Source: Pseudorhodoferax aquiterrae (GTDB lineage Bacteria > Pseudomonadota > Gammaproteobacteria > Burkholderiales > Burkholderiaceae_C). Taken from it: 64,000 nt of DNA. A program made the translations under genes and the position numbers. The notes under the pieces are model-generated. The model was not told the DNA's origin. It ran no database searches and saw only the letters and a list, made by a program, of their open reading frames with translations. Positions 50,176 through 60,701 of this stretch are shown piece after piece; within the stretch, counting starts at the first letter, position 1, and every line of letters starts with the position of its first letter. The stretch lies in contig NZ_BMYK01000024.1 of assembly GCF_014652235.1 (NCBI RefSeq), positions 1 through 64,000 on the forward strand, given 5' to 3'.

Positions 50176-51786
50176 ATGCCAACCCCTTCCACCCCGTCGC
50201 CGCAGCGCATCGGCATCCCGCGCGAAATCTTCCCGGGCGAGAAACGCGTCGCCACCGTGCCCGAGGTCGTCGAAAAGCTCATCAAGCTCGGCTTCACGGT
50301 GTCGGTGCAGGCCGGCGCGGGCGAAGCGGCCAACTGCAGCGACGAGGCCTACCGCGCCGCGGGCGCCGAGATCGTGGCCGACGCGGCCACGCTCTGGCGC
50401 ACGGTGGACATCGTGTTCAAGGTGCGCCCGCCCACGCCTGAAGAGGTGGGACTGATGCGCGAAGGCGGCACGCTCATCGACTTCATCTGGCCCGCGCAGA
50501 ACCCCGAGCTGCTGCAGCAGCTGGCCGCCAAGCGCGCGACCGTGCTGGCCATCGACTGCCTGCCGCGCACGCTCTCGCGCGCGCAGAAGATGGATGCACT
50601 GACCTCGATGGCCGGCGTGTCCGGCTACCGCGCGGTGATCGAGGCGGCCAACGCCTTCGGCCGCTACTTCGCCGGCCAGATCACGGCGGCCGGCAAGGTG
50701 CCGCCGGCCAAGGTCTTCATCGCCGGCGCGGGCGTGGCCGGCCTGTCGGCCATCGGCACGGCGGCCAGCCTGGGTGCCATCGTGCGCGCCAACGACACGC
50801 GCGCCGAGGTGGCCGACCAGGTCACCTCGCTGGGCGGCGAGTTCGTGAAGGTGGACTACGAGGAGGAAGGCTCGGGCGGCGGCGGCTACGCCAAGGTCAT
50901 GAGCGAGGGCTTCCAGGCCGCGCAGCGCGCCATGTACGCCCAGCAGGCCAAGGACGCCGACATCATCATCACCACCGCGCTGATCCCGGGCAAGCCCGCG
51001 CCCAAGCTGATCACGGCCGAGATGGTGCAGAGCATGAAGCCCGGCAGCGTGATCGTGGACATGGCGGCCGAACAGGGCGGCAACTGCGAACTCACCGTGC
51101 CCGGCGAGGCCGTGGTGCGCCACGGCGTGACCATCGTAGGCTACACCGACCTGGCCTCGCGCCTGGCCAAGCAGTCGTCCACGCTGTATGCGACCAACCT
51201 GCTGCGCCTGAGCGAGGAACTGTGCAAAGCCAAGGACGGCGTGGCCGTCGTGAACATGGAGGACGATGCCATCCGCGGCCTCACCGTGGTCAAGGACGGC
51301 GCCATCACCTGGCCCGCACCGCCGCTGGCCCAGGCGCCCAAGCCACCCGCCGCCGCCAAGCCGGCCGCCGCGCCTGCTGCCAAGAAGGGCGGCCACGGCC
51401 ATGGCAGCAGCGGCCCGCTGCCGGCCCGCACCATGGCGATCCTGTTCGCCGTCGCAGCGCTGGCCTTCTGGTTCATCGGCGCCTACGCACCTGCCGCCTT
51501 CCTGGGCCACTTCACGGTCTTCGTGCTGGCCTGCTTCATCGGCTACATGGTGGTGTGGAACGTGACACCTGCGCTGCACACGCCGCTCATGAGCGTGACC
51601 AACGCCATCTCCAGCATCATCGCCATCGGCGCGCTGGTGCAGATCGCGCCGCCCGACGGAGCGGCCGGCGGTCGGCCCGACGAGCTGATCCGCTGGCTGG
51701 CCTTCGCGGCCCTGGTGCTCACGGCGGTGAACATGTTCGGCGGCTTCGCCGTGACGCGCCGCATGCTGGCCATGTTCCAGAAATAA
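50176..51786 (+). CDS. pntA: NAD(P) transhydrogenase alpha subunit
   Basis: A 536-aa alpha subunit of the proton-translocating transhydrogenase, which makes NADPH from NADH at the expense of proton motive force. Domain I binds NAD(H): [36 protein letters not shown] and the mobile-loop segment after GYTDLASR. A linker of Ala/Pro/Lys and GHGHGS leads to four C-terminal spans (about 418-525). It is a fused PntA like that of E. coli, not the split PntAA/PntAB. AGGAGG precedes the ATG at 6 bases. pntB follows 24 bases after the stop. Confidence 0.95.
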   Translation: MPTPSTPSPQRIGIPREIFPGEKRVATVPEVVEKLIKLGFTVSVQAGAGEAANCSDEAYRAAGAEIVADAATLWRTVDIVFKVRPPTPEEVGLMREGGTLIDFIWPAQNPELLQQLAAKRATVLAIDCLPRTLSRAQKMDALTSMAGVSGYRAVIEAANAFGRYFAGQITAAGKVPPAKVFIAGAGVAGLSAIGTAASLGAIVRANDTRAEVADQVTSLGGEFVKVDYEEEGSGGGGYAKVMSEGFQAAQRAMYAQQAKDADIIITTALIPGKPAPKLITAEMVQSMKPGSVIVDMAAEQGGNCELTVPGEAVVRHGVTIVGYTDLASRLAKQSSTLYATNLLRLSEELCKAKDGVAVVNMEDDAIRGLTVVKDGAITWPAPPLAQAPKPPAAAKPAAAPAAKKGGHGHGSSGPLPARTMAILFAVAALAFWFIGAYAPAAFLGHFTVFVLACFIGYMVVWNVTPALHTPLMSVTNAISSIIAIGALVQIAPPDGAAGGRPDELIRWLAFAALVLTAVNMFGGFAVTRRMLAMFQK

Positions 51787-51810
51787 CAAGAACGACGAGA
51801 GACGCACACC

Positions 51811-53223
51811 ATGTCCCAAAGCCTCGCAACGGTGGCCTACCTGGGCGCCGCCATCCTGTTCATCCTGAGCCTGGGCGGCCTGTCCAACCCCGAAACCTCG
51901 CGCCGCGGCAACCTGTTCGGCATGGTCGGCATGGCGCTGGCCGTGCTGGCCACGGTGTTCGGTCCGCGCGTGAGTGCCAGCGGCATCGCCTGGATCGTCA
52001 TCGCGCTCGTGATCGGCGGCGGCGTCGGCCTGTACGCGGCCAAGGTCGTCAAGATGACGCAGATGCCCGAGCTGGTCGCGCTCATGCACAGCCTGGTGGG
52101 CCTGGCCGCCTGCCTGGTGGGCTTCGCCAGCTATGTCGACACGTCCATCGCCTACCAGGGCGCCGAGAAGGTCATCCACGAGGTGGAGATCTACGTCGGC
52201 ATCCTGATCGGCGCCGTGACCTTCTCGGGTTCGCTGATCGCCTTCGGCAAGCTCAACGGCAGGATCGGCGGCAAGCCGCTGCTGCTGCCGGCGCGCCACT
52301 GGCTGAACCTGGCCGCGCTGCTGGTCGTCATCTGGTTCGGCCGCGTTTTCATCCACGCCGACACCGTGGGCGCGGGCATGCTGCCGCTGCTCGTGATGAC
52401 CGTGATCGCGCTGCTGTTCGGCGTGCACATGGTGATGGCCATCGGCGGTGCCGACATGCCGGTGGTGGTGTCCATGCTCAACAGCTACTCGGGCTGGGCC
52501 GCCGCGGCCACCGGCTTCATGCTGTCCAACGACCTGCTCATCGTGACGGGCGCGCTGGTGGGCTCCTCGGGCGCCATCCTGTCCTACATCATGTGCCAGG
52601 CCATGAACCGCAACTTCATCAGCGTGATCGCCGGTGGCTTCGGTTCCGGCGCCGGCGCCCCCGCCGCCAAGGGCGCCGCGGCCGAGCCGCAGGGCGAGGC
52701 CGTGCCCATCAGCGCCGCAGAGACTGCCGAGCTGCTGCGCGATGCCAAGAGCGTGGTCATCGTGCCTGGCTACGGCATGGCGGTGGCCCAGGCCCAGCAC
52801 ACGGTCAACGAGATCACGCGCACGCTGCGCGACAAGGGCGTGAACGTGCGCTTCGCGATCCACCCCGTGGCCGGCCGCATGCCGGGCCACATGAACGTGC
52901 TGCTGGCCGAGGCCAAGGTGCCCTACGACATCGTGATGGAGATGGACGAGATCAACGAGGACTTCCCGGACACCGACGTCGCGATGGTCATCGGCGCCAA
53001 CGACATCGTGAACCCGGCCGCGCAGGACGACCCCACCAGCCCCATCGCCGGCATGCCGGTGCTGGAGGTGTGGAAGGCCCGGCATTCCATCGTGATGAAG
53101 CGCTCCATGGCCTCGGGCTACGCCGGCGTGGACAACCCCTTGTTCTACAAGGACAACAACCGCATGCTGTTCGGCGATGCGAAGAAGATGCTGGACGAGG
53201 TGTTGGGCGCATTGAAGGCCTGA
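51811..53223 (+). CDS. pntB: NAD(P) transhydrogenase beta subunit
   Basis: A 470-aa beta subunit: about nine N-terminal spans (residues 5-275) forming the proton channel with PntA, then the NADP(H)-binding domain III (about 300-470) with [16 protein letters not shown], the conserved [18 protein letters not shown] and ANDIVNPAA segments and [16 protein letters not shown]. Length and order match E. coli PntB. The fadD-like gene begins 21 bases downstream and may be read from the same transcript. Confidence 0.96.
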   Translation: MSQSLATVAYLGAAILFILSLGGLSNPETSRRGNLFGMVGMALAVLATVFGPRVSASGIAWIVIALVIGGGVGLYAAKVVKMTQMPELVALMHSLVGLAACLVGFASYVDTSIAYQGAEKVIHEVEIYVGILIGAVTFSGSLIAFGKLNGRIGGKPLLLPARHWLNLAALLVVIWFGRVFIHADTVGAGMLPLLVMTVIALLFGVHMVMAIGGADMPVVVSMLNSYSGWAAAATGFMLSNDLLIVTGALVGSSGAILSYIMCQAMNRNFISVIAGGFGSGAGAPAAKGAAAEPQGEAVPISAAETAELLRDAKSVVIVPGYGMAVAQAQHTVNEITRTLRDKGVNVRFAIHPVAGRMPGHMNVLLAEAKVPYDIVMEMDEINEDFPDTDVAMVIGANDIVNPAAQDDPTSPIAGMPVLEVWKARHSIVMKRSMASGYAGVDNPLFYKDNNRMLFGDAKKMLDEVLGALKA

Positions 53224-53244
53224 CCGCAGAACGAAGGAGATCCC

Positions 53245-54924
53245 ATGACCGAGCGCATCTGGCTGCAGAGCTATCCACCGGGCGTGCCCAGCGACATCGA
53301 CCCGGGCGAGTACAGCTCGCTGGTCGCCCTGATGGAGGAGAGCTTCTCCAAGTTCGCCGACCGCACGGCCTACAGCTTCATGGGCCGCGATGTCAGCTAC
53401 GCCGAGACCGACCGGCTCAGCGGCCGGCTCGCCGCCTACCTGCAAAGCCTGGGCCTCGCGCGCGGCGACCGCGTCGCCGTGATGATGCCCAACGTGCCGC
53501 AGTACCCGGTGGCCGTGGCCGCCATCCTGCGCGCCGGCTATGTGCTCGTGAACGTCAACCCGCTGTACACGCCGCGCGAGCTCGAGCACCAGCTCAAGGA
53601 CTCCGGCGCCAAGGCCATCGTCATCATCGAGAACTTCGCGGCCACGCTGGCACAGTGCATCCAGTCCACACCCGTGCGCCATGTGGTGCTGTGCGCCATG
53701 GGCGACCAGCTGGGCCTGCTCAAGGGCGCGCTCGTGAACTACGTGGTGCGCAAGGTCAAGAAGATGGTGCCGCCGTACTCGCTGCCGGGCGCGGTGCGCT
53801 TCAACGACGCCATCGCGCGCGGCGCGCGCGCGCAGTTCACCAAGCCGCAGATCGGCCCCGACGACGTGGCCGCGCTGCAGTACACGGGCGGCACCACGGG
53901 CGTGAGCAAGGGCGCCATGCTGCTGCACCGCAACGTCATCGCCAACGTGCTGCAGTCCGAGGCCTGGAACCAGCCCGTCATGGACCGCGTGCCGAAAGGC
54001 GAGCAGTCCACCTCGGTCTGCGCGCTGCCGCTGTACCACATCTTCGCGTTCACCGTGGGCATGATGCTGACCATGCGCACGGGCGGCAAGCTGGTGCTGA
54101 TCCCCAACCCGCGCGACCTGCCGGCCGTGCTCAAGGAACTCTCCAAGCACCGCATCCACAGCTTTCCCGCCGTCAACACGCTGTTCAACGGCCTGGCCAA
54201 CCACCCCGACTTCGGCACCGTGGACTGGAGCCACCTGAAGGTCTCGGTGGGCGGCGGCATGGCCGTGCAGAGCGCCGTGGCCAAGCTCTGGCTCGACAAG
54301 ACCGGCTGCCCGATCTGCGAGGGCTACGGCCTGTCGGAAACCTCGCCCTCGGCCAGCTGCAACCCGACCACCAGCAAGGAGTTCTCCGGCACCATCGGCG
54401 TGCCGCTGCCCAGCACCTGGTTCAAGCTGGTCGACGACGAAGACCGCGAGGTCGCCGCAGGCCAGCCCGGCGAGATCGCGATCAAGGGACCGCAGGTCAT
54501 GGCCGGCTACTGGCAGCGCCCGGACGAGACCGCCCAGGTCATGACCGCCGACGGCTACTTCAAGACCGGCGACATCGGCACCGTGGACGCGCGCGGCTTC
54601 TTCCGCATCATCGACCGCAAGAAGGACATGGTCCTGGTCAGCGGCTTCAACGTCTATCCGAACGAGATCGAGGACGTGGTGGCCCAGCTGGAGGGTGTGC
54701 TCGAGGTGGCCTGCGTGGGCGTGCCCGACGAGAAGACCGGCGAGGCCGTCAAGCTGGTGCTGGTGCGCAAGGACCCCGGCCTGACCGAGGACGCCGTGCG
54801 CGCCTACTGCCGCGCCAACCTGACCGGCTACAAGCAGCCGCGCGTGATCGAGTTCCGCAACGAGCTGCCCAAGACGCCGGTGGGCAAGATCCTGCGCCGC
54901 CAGCTGCGCGACCAGCCGGCATGA
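53245..54924 (+). CDS. fadD: long-chain fatty-acid-CoA ligase
   Basis: A 559-aa AMP-forming acyl-CoA synthetase that activates fatty acids as CoA esters. ANL-family motifs: P-loop YTGGTTGVSKGAM, YGLSETSPSAS, YFKTGDIG, DRKKDMVLVSGFNVYPNEIE and the C-terminal catalytic Lys in PKTPVGKILRR. The FACS signature and overall length fit FadD of betaproteobacteria. AAGGAG precedes the ATG. The mtnN start overlaps its stop (ATGA). Confidence 0.92.
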   Translation: MTERIWLQSYPPGVPSDIDPGEYSSLVALMEESFSKFADRTAYSFMGRDVSYAETDRLSGRLAAYLQSLGLARGDRVAVMMPNVPQYPVAVAAILRAGYVLVNVNPLYTPRELEHQLKDSGAKAIVIIENFAATLAQCIQSTPVRHVVLCAMGDQLGLLKGALVNYVVRKVKKMVPPYSLPGAVRFNDAIARGARAQFTKPQIGPDDVAALQYTGGTTGVSKGAMLLHRNVIANVLQSEAWNQPVMDRVPKGEQSTSVCALPLYHIFAFTVGMMLTMRTGGKLVLIPNPRDLPAVLKELSKHRIHSFPAVNTLFNGLANHPDFGTVDWSHLKVSVGGGMAVQSAVAKLWLDKTGCPICEGYGLSETSPSASCNPTTSKEFSGTIGVPLPSTWFKLVDDEDREVAAGQPGEIAIKGPQVMAGYWQRPDETAQVMTADGYFKTGDIGTVDARGFFRIIDRKKDMVLVSGFNVYPNEIEDVVAQLEGVLEVACVGVPDEKTGEAVKLVLVRKDPGLTEDAVRAYCRANLTGYKQPRVIEFRNELPKTPVGKILRRQLRDQPA

Positions 54925-55619
54925 GAACCGCCATCGTCAGCGCCATGCGCGAGGAGCTGGCCGCCGTGCTGGCCCTGCTGCCCGACGAGCAGTGCGAGCG
55001 CGTGGCGGGGCGCGAGTTCTGGGTCGGCCACCTGCACGGGCAGGAGGTGGTGGCGGTGCTCGCGCGCATCGGCAAGGTGGCGGCCGCCACCACGGCCACG
55101 CTGCTGGCCGAGCGCTTCCGCGTCGACCGCGTGGTGTTCACGGGCGTGGCCGGCGGCATCGGTGCGGGCGTGAACGTGGGCGACGCGGTCGTTGCCGATG
55201 CCTTCCTGCAGCACGACATGGACGCCTCGCCGCTGTTCCCGCGGCACGAGGTGCCGCTCTACGGCATGAGCCGCTTCGAGGCCGATCCCGCGCTGCGCGC
55301 GGCGCTGCTGCAGGCGGCCCGCCAGGCCTTGCCGCAGGCCCGGGTGCACGAGGGGCTGATCGTCAGCGGCGACCGCTTCGTCAGCAGCACGGCCGAGGTG
55401 CGCGCGCTGCGCGCGGCGCTGCCCGACGTGCTGGCCGTGGAGATGGAAGGCGCCGCCTTCGCCCAGGTCTGCCACGACTTCGACCTGCCCTTCGCGGCCG
55501 TGCGAACCATCTCGGACCGCGCCGACGAGGCCGCGCACGGCGACTTCCTGCAGTTCGTGCGTACGGTGGCCAGCCCGGCCTCGGCGGCCATCGTGCAGGC
55601 CTTGCTCGCGGCTACTTGA
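54921..55619 (+). CDS. mtnN: 5'-methylthioadenosine/S-adenosylhomocysteine nucleosidase
   Basis: A 232-aa purine nucleosidase that cleaves adenine from methylthioadenosine and S-adenosylhomocysteine, keeping the methyl cycle running. Motifs: MREELAAVLALL with the catalytic-base Glu, FTGVAGGIGAGVNVGD, the substrate-binding VEMEGAAFAQVC and the catalytic Asp in ISDRADE. ATG 54921 overlaps the fadD stop by four bases. Its 3' end overlaps the convergent corA 3' end by 8 bases. Confidence 0.93.
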   Translation: MRTAIVSAMREELAAVLALLPDEQCERVAGREFWVGHLHGQEVVAVLARIGKVAAATTATLLAERFRVDRVVFTGVAGGIGAGVNVGDAVVADAFLQHDMDASPLFPRHEVPLYGMSRFEADPALRAALLQAARQALPQARVHEGLIVSGDRFVSSTAEVRALRAALPDVLAVEMEGAAFAQVCHDFDLPFAAVRTISDRADEAAHGDFLQFVRTVASPASAAIVQALLAAT

Positions 55620-56598
55620 GCCAGCCGCGCCGGCGGAAGTACAGCATGGGCACCAGCGCGCTGGCCGCCATCAGCCCCAGCGCATAGGGGTAGCCCATGG
55701 CCCAATCCAGCTCGGGCATGAACTTGAAGTTCATGCCGTAGATGCTGGCGATCAGCGTGGGCGGCAGCAGCGCCACGCTGGCCACCGAGAAGATCTTGAT
55801 GATCTTGTTCTGGTTGATGTTGATGAAGCCGACGGTCGCGTCCATCAGGAAGTTGATCTTGTCGAACAGGAAGGCCGTGTGACTGTCCAGCGATTCGATG
55901 TCGCGCAGGATCTGGCGCGCCTCCTCGAACTGCTCGGCGTTGAGCATGCGGCTGCGCATCATGAAGCTGACCGCACGGCGCGTGTCCATGGCGTTGCGGC
56001 GGATGCGGCCGTTCAGGTCTTCCTGGCGCGCGATCAGGCCCAGCACCTCGCCAGCGGTCTCGTCGCTGACATTGCCCTTGAGCACCAGGGTGCCGGCCTT
56101 CTCGAGTTCGTCGTAGACGCCTTCCAGCGTGTCGGCCGAGTATTCCGCATCGGCGTCGAACAGCTTGAGCAGCACCTCCTTGGCATCGGCGATCAGGCCG
56201 GGCGCGCGGCGCGCGCGCATGCGCAGCAGGCGGAACACCGGGACGTCCTCGTCGTGGATCGAGAACAGCACGCCGCGGCTCTTCAGTTCCGCGTTGTGCT
56301 GGTTCAGGATGAAGGCCACGCGCACGTGGCGCGGATCGTCCGGGTCGGCGATCAGGAAGTCGCTGCGCACGTGCAGGTCGCCGTTGTCTTCCTCGTAGAA
56401 GCGCGCCGATTCCTCGATGTCCTCGTCCGTCACGTCCTCGGGGATGGACAGGCCGTAGTACTGCTTGATCCAGCGCTTCTCGTCCGGACTGGGTGACTCC
56501 AGGTCGACCCAGATCGGCTGGAACTGCGAGAGCTCTTCGAGCGAATCGATTTCTTCCTGGACCAGCCGCCCGTTGGCCAGGGTGAAGATGTTGAGCAT
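55612..56598 (-). CDS. corA: CorA-type magnesium/cobalt transporter
   Basis: A 328-aa CorA pentameric divalent-metal channel. A large cytoplasmic N-terminal domain is followed by the long stalk helix (TAFLFDKINFLMDATVGFININQNKIIKIFSV), two C-terminal spans and the selectivity motif YGMNF at about residues 289-293, ending with a basic tail. The ATG at 56598 gives MLNIFTLANGRLVQEE; the upstream open frame is unlike CorA. It converges with mtnN and is divergent from hpf. Confidence 0.94.
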   Translation of the reverse strand: MLNIFTLANGRLVQEEIDSLEELSQFQPIWVDLESPSPDEKRWIKQYYGLSIPEDVTDEDIEESARFYEEDNGDLHVRSDFLIADPDDPRHVRVAFILNQHNAELKSRGVLFSIHDEDVPVFRLLRMRARRAPGLIADAKEVLLKLFDADAEYSADTLEGVYDELEKAGTLVLKGNVSDETAGEVLGLIARQEDLNGRIRRNAMDTRRAVSFMMRSRMLNAEQFEEARQILRDIESLDSHTAFLFDKINFLMDATVGFININQNKIIKIFSVASVALLPPTLIASIYGMNFKFMPELDWAMGYPYALGLMAASALVPMLYFRRRGWLK

Positions 56599-56818
56599 GG
56601 GGAATCCCCTGTGGTGTTCTCGGGCCCGCGCCAGGGCGGATGGGGGGTGCTTTCGGCCTCGCACAAGACGAGGATTCCACGCGGTGGGCTCCGTACGGGA
56701 AGCCGGAAATTATGGCACCGGCAAACCCCTGTAACCTTGTCCAACCAGCCTTGCATTTCGGGACCTTCGCGCGCATAGTGAATCGCCCGTCAACCATGAA
56801 CTGCAAGAAGGAGGCTCC

Positions 56819-57148
56819 ATGAATTTGACGATCAGCGGTCACCACCTCGAAGTGACTCCCGCGCTGCGCAGCTATGTCATCACAAAGCTCGATCGCATCA
56901 CGCGGCATTTCGATCAGGTGGTCGATGTCAAGGTCCTGCTGACTGTGGAAAAGCAGAAGGAGAAGCAGAACCGGCAACGCGCCGAATGCAACATCCACGT
57001 CAAGGGCAACGACATGTTTGCAGAGAGTGCACACGCTGATCTCTATGCCGCCGTCGACGAACTGGTGGACAAGTTGGACCGCCAAGTGGTGCGGCACAAG
57101 GACCGTATCCAGCAACACCATCACGAGGCGCCCAAGCGCCTGATGTGA
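56819..57148 (+). CDS. hpf: ribosome hibernation promoting factor
   Basis: A 109-aa short-form HPF/RaiA protein that binds the 30S decoding region and stabilises inactive 100S ribosomes. It begins [20 protein letters not shown] and has the conserved [12 protein letters not shown] and [17 protein letters not shown] segments, with a His-rich C-terminus (RIQQHHHEA). GAAGGAGG precedes the ATG. In many relatives it lies after rpoN; here it stands before ptsN and hprK, and a terminator separates it from ptsN. Confidence 0.95.
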   Translation: MNLTISGHHLEVTPALRSYVITKLDRITRHFDQVVDVKVLLTVEKQKEKQNRQRAECNIHVKGNDMFAESAHADLYAAVDELVDKLDRQVVRHKDRIQQHHHEAPKRLM

Positions 57149-57196
57149 AGTCCGCGCCGGCGCCTACAGCGTGTCGCCGGCAACCGACGAATGAAC

Positions 57197-57225
57197 GAGG
57201 CCGCCGGAATGGGCGGCCTTTTTGT
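57197..57225 (+). terminator. Rho-independent terminator after hpf
   Basis: Stem GGCCGCC (57199-57205) with GGCGGCC (57212-57218), loop GGAATG, followed by TTTTT at 57219-57223. Confidence 0.9.
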
Positions 57226-57267
57226 TGCTGCACCGCAATGGGACGGCGTGCATAATCCGCCCTTCGT

Positions 57268-57735
57268 ATGAACCGCCTAGCGTCCATCCTGCCTGCCGCG
57301 CAGGTCCTCGTCAGCGTCGATGCCACCAGCAAGAAGCGCGCGTTCGAAGAAGCCGGCCTGCTGTTCGAGAACCTGCACGCGCTCTCGCGCGCGCTGGTGA
57401 CCGACAGCCTGTTCGCGCGTGAACGCCTGGGTTCGACCGGCCTTGGACATGGCGTCGCCATTCCGCATGGCCGCATCAAGGGCCTGAAATCGCCGATGGC
57501 GGCGGTGCTGCAGCTGGAGCAGCCCATCGGCTTCGATGCGCCGGACGAGCAGCCCGTCAAGCTGTTGATTTTCCTGCTGGTGCCCGAGGCGGCGACCCAG
57601 AAACACCTGGAAATCCTGTCGGAAATCGCCGAACTGCTCAGCGACGCGCCCTTGCGCGAGCGTTTGAAGAGCACGGCCGATGCCGCCGCGCTGCATGCGC
57701 TGATCGACGGCTGGCAATCGTCCCAGCCGGCCTGA
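57268..57735 (+). CDS. ptsN: nitrogen-regulatory PTS enzyme IIA
   Basis: A 155-aa EIIA-Ntr, the output protein of the regulatory PTS, which is phosphorylated by NPr and acts in potassium, nitrogen and carbon regulation. The active-site His67 lies in [13 protein letters not shown], with [12 protein letters not shown] before it and the family segment [10 protein letters not shown] after. hprK follows 28 bases downstream, the common ptsN-hprK pair of betaproteobacteria. Confidence 0.94.
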   Translation: MNRLASILPAAQVLVSVDATSKKRAFEEAGLLFENLHALSRALVTDSLFARERLGSTGLGHGVAIPHGRIKGLKSPMAAVLQLEQPIGFDAPDEQPVKLLIFLLVPEAATQKHLEILSEIAELLSDAPLRERLKSTADAAALHALIDGWQSSQPA

Positions 57736-57763
57736 ACCCCGGCCCCGGCGACGCTGCCCGGCC

Positions 57764-58711
57764 ATGAAGCCCAATGTCGTCAGTGCCGACGTCCTGTTCG
57801 AGGAATTCCGGGCGCTGCTGCGCTGGGAATGGGTGGCCGGCCTGGGCGCCTCCGAGCGGCGCTTCGACGAAATTGCCGTGCGCGCGGCGCGCTCGGGCGC
57901 CGATCTCGTCGGCTACCTGAACTACATCCACCCCTACCGCGTGCAGATCCTGGGCGAGCGCGAGATCGCCTACCTGGTCAATGCCACGCCCGAGGATTGC
58001 GCGCGCCGCATCGCCCGCATCGTCACGCTGGAGCCGCCCGTGCTGGTGCTGGCCGACGGCCAGTCGGCCCCGCAGGCGCTGCTGTCCATGTGCGAGCGGG
58101 CACAGATCCCGATGTTCGCGACCGAGGAATCCTCGGCCTTCGTCATCGACGTGCTGCGCGCCTACCTGTCCAAGCACTTCGCCGACCGCACCACCATGCA
58201 CGGCGTGTTCATGGACATCCTGGGCCTGGGCGTCATGATCACGGGCGAATCGGGCCTGGGCAAGAGCGAACTCGGGCTGGAGCTGATCTCGCGCGGCAAC
58301 GGCCTGGTGGCCGACGACGCGGTCGACCTGTACCGCATCAACCAGACCACCATCGAGGGCCGCTGCCCCGAGCTGCTGCAGAACCTGCTGGAGGTGCGCG
58401 GCATCGGCCTCCTGGACATTCGCGGCATCTTTGGCGAGACCGCCGTGCGCCGCAAGATGCGGCTGAAACTCATCGTGCACCTGGTGCGCCGCGAGACCAT
58501 GGAGCGCGAGCACGAGCGGCTGCCCTACGAGCCGCTCACGCAGGACGTGCTGGGCGTGGCCGTGCGCAAGGTCATCATCCAGGTGGTGGCGGGCCGCAAC
58601 ATCGCCGTGCTCGTGGAAGCGGCCGTGCGCAACACCATCCTGCAGCTGCGCGGCATCGACACCTACCAGGAATTCGTGGAGCGGCACCGCCGCGCCATGG
58701 AAGGCGACTGA
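57764..58711 (+). CDS. hprK: HPr kinase/phosphorylase
   Basis: A 315-aa HprK/P that phosphorylates and dephosphorylates HPr/NPr on serine. The N-terminal domain (1-130) is followed by the catalytic domain with Walker A GESGLGKS at 161-168, His146 in MHGV, the VADDAVDL segment that binds the metal and the K3 region ([20 protein letters not shown]). It lies between ptsN and the convergent fur gene, whose stop is 10 bases away. Confidence 0.95.
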   Translation: MKPNVVSADVLFEEFRALLRWEWVAGLGASERRFDEIAVRAARSGADLVGYLNYIHPYRVQILGEREIAYLVNATPEDCARRIARIVTLEPPVLVLADGQSAPQALLSMCERAQIPMFATEESSAFVIDVLRAYLSKHFADRTTMHGVFMDILGLGVMITGESGLGKSELGLELISRGNGLVADDAVDLYRINQTTIEGRCPELLQNLLEVRGIGLLDIRGIFGETAVRRKMRLKLIVHLVRRETMEREHERLPYEPLTQDVLGVAVRKVIIQVVAGRNIAVLVEAAVRNTILQLRGIDTYQEFVERHRRAMEGD

Positions 58712-58721
58712 AGCGCGCGCT

Positions 58722-59150
58722 TCAGGCCTTGGCCTGCTTGCCGCCGCAATCGGCGCATAGGCCGTACAGCGACATGGCATGGTCCTGGATGGTCCAGCCC
58801 TTGGCCTTGGCGACGATGGACTGGCGCTTTTCGATCTCGGCGTCAAAGAACTCCTCGACCTTGCCGCACGAGGTGCAGACGAAGTGGTCGTGGTGCCGGC
58901 CTTCGTTGAGCTCGTAGACGGCCTTGCCGGATTCGAAATGGCTGCGCGAGAGGATGCCCGCCTGCTCGAACTGCGTCAGCACGCGGTAGACCGTGGCCAG
59001 GCCGATGTCCGAGCGCTCCATCAGCAGCACGCGGAACACATCTTCGGCCGTCATGTGGCGCAGCTCGCCCTTCTGGAAGATCTCCAGGATCTTCAACCGG
59101 GGCAGGGTGGCCTTCAGACCGGTGCTCTTGAGTTCGTCGATATTGGACAT
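58722..59150 (-). CDS. fur: ferric uptake regulator
   Basis: A 142-aa Fur, an iron-dependent repressor. The N-terminal winged helix ([40 protein letters not shown]) is followed by the dimerisation/metal domain with HHDHF and two CxxC motifs, Cys92/Cys95 and Cys132/Cys135. The ATG at 59150 gives [18 protein letters not shown], the family start. It is divergent from bamE. It is the likely regulator of the ECF-TonB-dependent operon at 6.8-16.3 kb, where a Fur-box candidate was noted. Confidence 0.96.
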   Translation of the reverse strand: MSNIDELKSTGLKATLPRLKILEIFQKGELRHMTAEDVFRVLLMERSDIGLATVYRVLTQFEQAGILSRSHFESGKAVYELNEGRHHDHFVCTSCGKVEEFFDAEIEKRQSIVAKAKGWTIQDHAMSLYGLCADCGGKQAKA

Positions 59151-59225
59151 GCGCGCTCTGGATGTCGTGGTGGGGCGGCAGAATCGCCGCGCCCGGACGG
59201 GCAAAGGGGCAAAAAAGGCCGCCGC

Positions 59226-59231
59226 TACAAT
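59226..59231 (+). promoter_or_regulatory. likely bamE -10 box (TACAAT)
   Basis: TACAAT in the context GCTACAATCGCG, 29 bases before the bamE ATG. The -35 position is not clear. Confidence 0.45.
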
Positions 59232-59259
59232 CGCGCGATCATAGCGCCGCCCCGTCTCC

Positions 59260-59808
59260 ATGCCCGCTTCCCGTTCGATGCCCCTGCCCTTCGGCCTGCT
59301 GATCCTGTGCTGCGCCGTGCTCGCAGGTTGCAGCACGGTGACCGACGCCACCCGCCGCGCGGCCAATGCCATCGTGCCCTACAAGATCGAGATCGTGCAG
59401 GGCAATTTCGTCTCCAAGGAGCAGGTCGAGGCGCTCCGGCCGGGCATGTCGCGCGCGCAGGTGCGTGACGTGCTGGGCACGCCGTTGCTGCAAAGCGTGT
59501 TCCATGCCGACCGCTGGGACTACGTGTTCACGATGAAACGCCAGGGTACCGAGCCGCAGGCGCGCCAGCTCACCGTGTTCTTCAAGGACGACCTGCTCGA
59601 ACGCACCGAGGGCGATCCCATGCCCAGCGAGACCGAGTTCGTGGCCCTGCTCGGCGCCGAGCGCAAGACCAAGGCCGTGCCGGTGCTCGAAGCCAGCGAA
59701 GACAAGCTCAAGCCCTTCGCGCCCCGCGAGCCGGCCGCCCAGGCCACGCCGCAGCCGGTCGCCCCGCTGCCCTCGTCCTATCCGCCGCTGGAAACCCCGG
59801 CGCGCTGA
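59260..59808 (+). CDS. bamE: outer-membrane assembly lipoprotein BamE
   Basis: A 182-aa lipoprotein of the BAM complex that inserts beta-barrel proteins in the outer membrane. Lipobox LAGC gives lipidated Cys24. The SmpA/OmlA domain contains [29 protein letters not shown] and [11 protein letters not shown], followed by a Pro/Ala-rich C-terminal extension (about 140-182) that is longer than in E. coli BamE. It is divergent from fur, the usual fur/bamE pair, and precedes dapB. Confidence 0.95.
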   Translation: MPASRSMPLPFGLLILCCAVLAGCSTVTDATRRAANAIVPYKIEIVQGNFVSKEQVEALRPGMSRAQVRDVLGTPLLQSVFHADRWDYVFTMKRQGTEPQARQLTVFFKDDLLERTEGDPMPSETEFVALLGAERKTKAVPVLEASEDKLKPFAPREPAAQATPQPVAPLPSSYPPLETPAR

Positions 59809-59854
59809 CCGCGCCGGCCTGCGGCGGCATCCGCATCCCTGTCCTGCCATTGCC

Positions 59855-60688
59855 ATGACGCCAACTTCGACCTCTGCCCCGACCACGCATGCCGTGGCCA
59901 TCGCGGGCGCTTCCGGCCGCATGGGCCGCACCCTGATCGAGGCCGTGCTGGCCTCGGGCGACTGCCGCCTGAGCGGCGCGCTCGACGTCGCCGCCAGCCC
60001 AGCCCTGGGCCAGGACGCCGCGGCCTTCCTCGGCAAGCCGGCCGGTGTGGCGATCACGGCCGACCTGGCGCAAGGCCTGCAGGGCGCCCAGGCGCTGATC
60101 GACTTCACCAGGCCCGAGGGCACGCTGGCCCACCTGCGCGCCTGCCGCGCCCAGGGCACCGCGCTGGTGATCGGCACCACGGGCTTCAGCGAGGCGCAAA
60201 AGGCCGAGATCGCCGCGGCGGCGCGCGACATCGCCATCGTCATGGCGCCCAACATGAGCGTGGGCGTCAACGTCACGCTCAGGCTGCTGCAACTGGCGGC
60301 CAAGGCCATGCCCGTGGGTTACGACATCGAGATCGTCGAGACCCACCACCGCCACAAGATCGACGCGCCTTCAGGCACAGCGCTCAAGATGGGCGAGGTC
60401 ATCGCCGAGGCCATGGGCCGCGACCTCAAGGAGTGTGCCGTCTACGCCCGTGAAGGCGTGACGGGCGAGCGCGACCCGTCCACGATCGGCTTCCAATCGC
60501 TGCGCGGTGGTGACGTGGTGGGCGACCACACCGTGCTGTTCGCCGGTACCGGCGAGCGCATCGAGATCACCCACAAGGCCACCAGCCGTATGAACTACGC
60601 GATCGGCAGCCTGCGGGCCGTGCGTTTCCTGGCTGGCCGCAAGAACGGGCTGTACAGCATGTTCGACGTGCTGGGCCTGAACGACTGA
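59855..60688 (+). CDS. dapB: 4-hydroxy-tetrahydrodipicolinate reductase
   Basis: A 277-aa reductase of the lysine/diaminopimelate pathway, using NAD(P)H. The Rossmann motif [15 protein letters not shown], the [11 protein letters not shown] segment, PNMSVGVN and the active-site [20 protein letters not shown] are all present. It belongs to the conserved bamE-dapB-exbB-exbD-leuS run. Confidence 0.96.
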   Translation: MTPTSTSAPTTHAVAIAGASGRMGRTLIEAVLASGDCRLSGALDVAASPALGQDAAAFLGKPAGVAITADLAQGLQGAQALIDFTRPEGTLAHLRACRAQGTALVIGTTGFSEAQKAEIAAAARDIAIVMAPNMSVGVNVTLRLLQLAAKAMPVGYDIEIVETHHRHKIDAPSGTALKMGEVIAEAMGRDLKECAVYAREGVTGERDPSTIGFQSLRGGDVVGDHTVLFAGTGERIEITHKATSRMNYAIGSLRAVRFLAGRKNGLYSMFDVLGLND

Positions 60689-60701
60689 TCCGCCAGCGGC
60701 G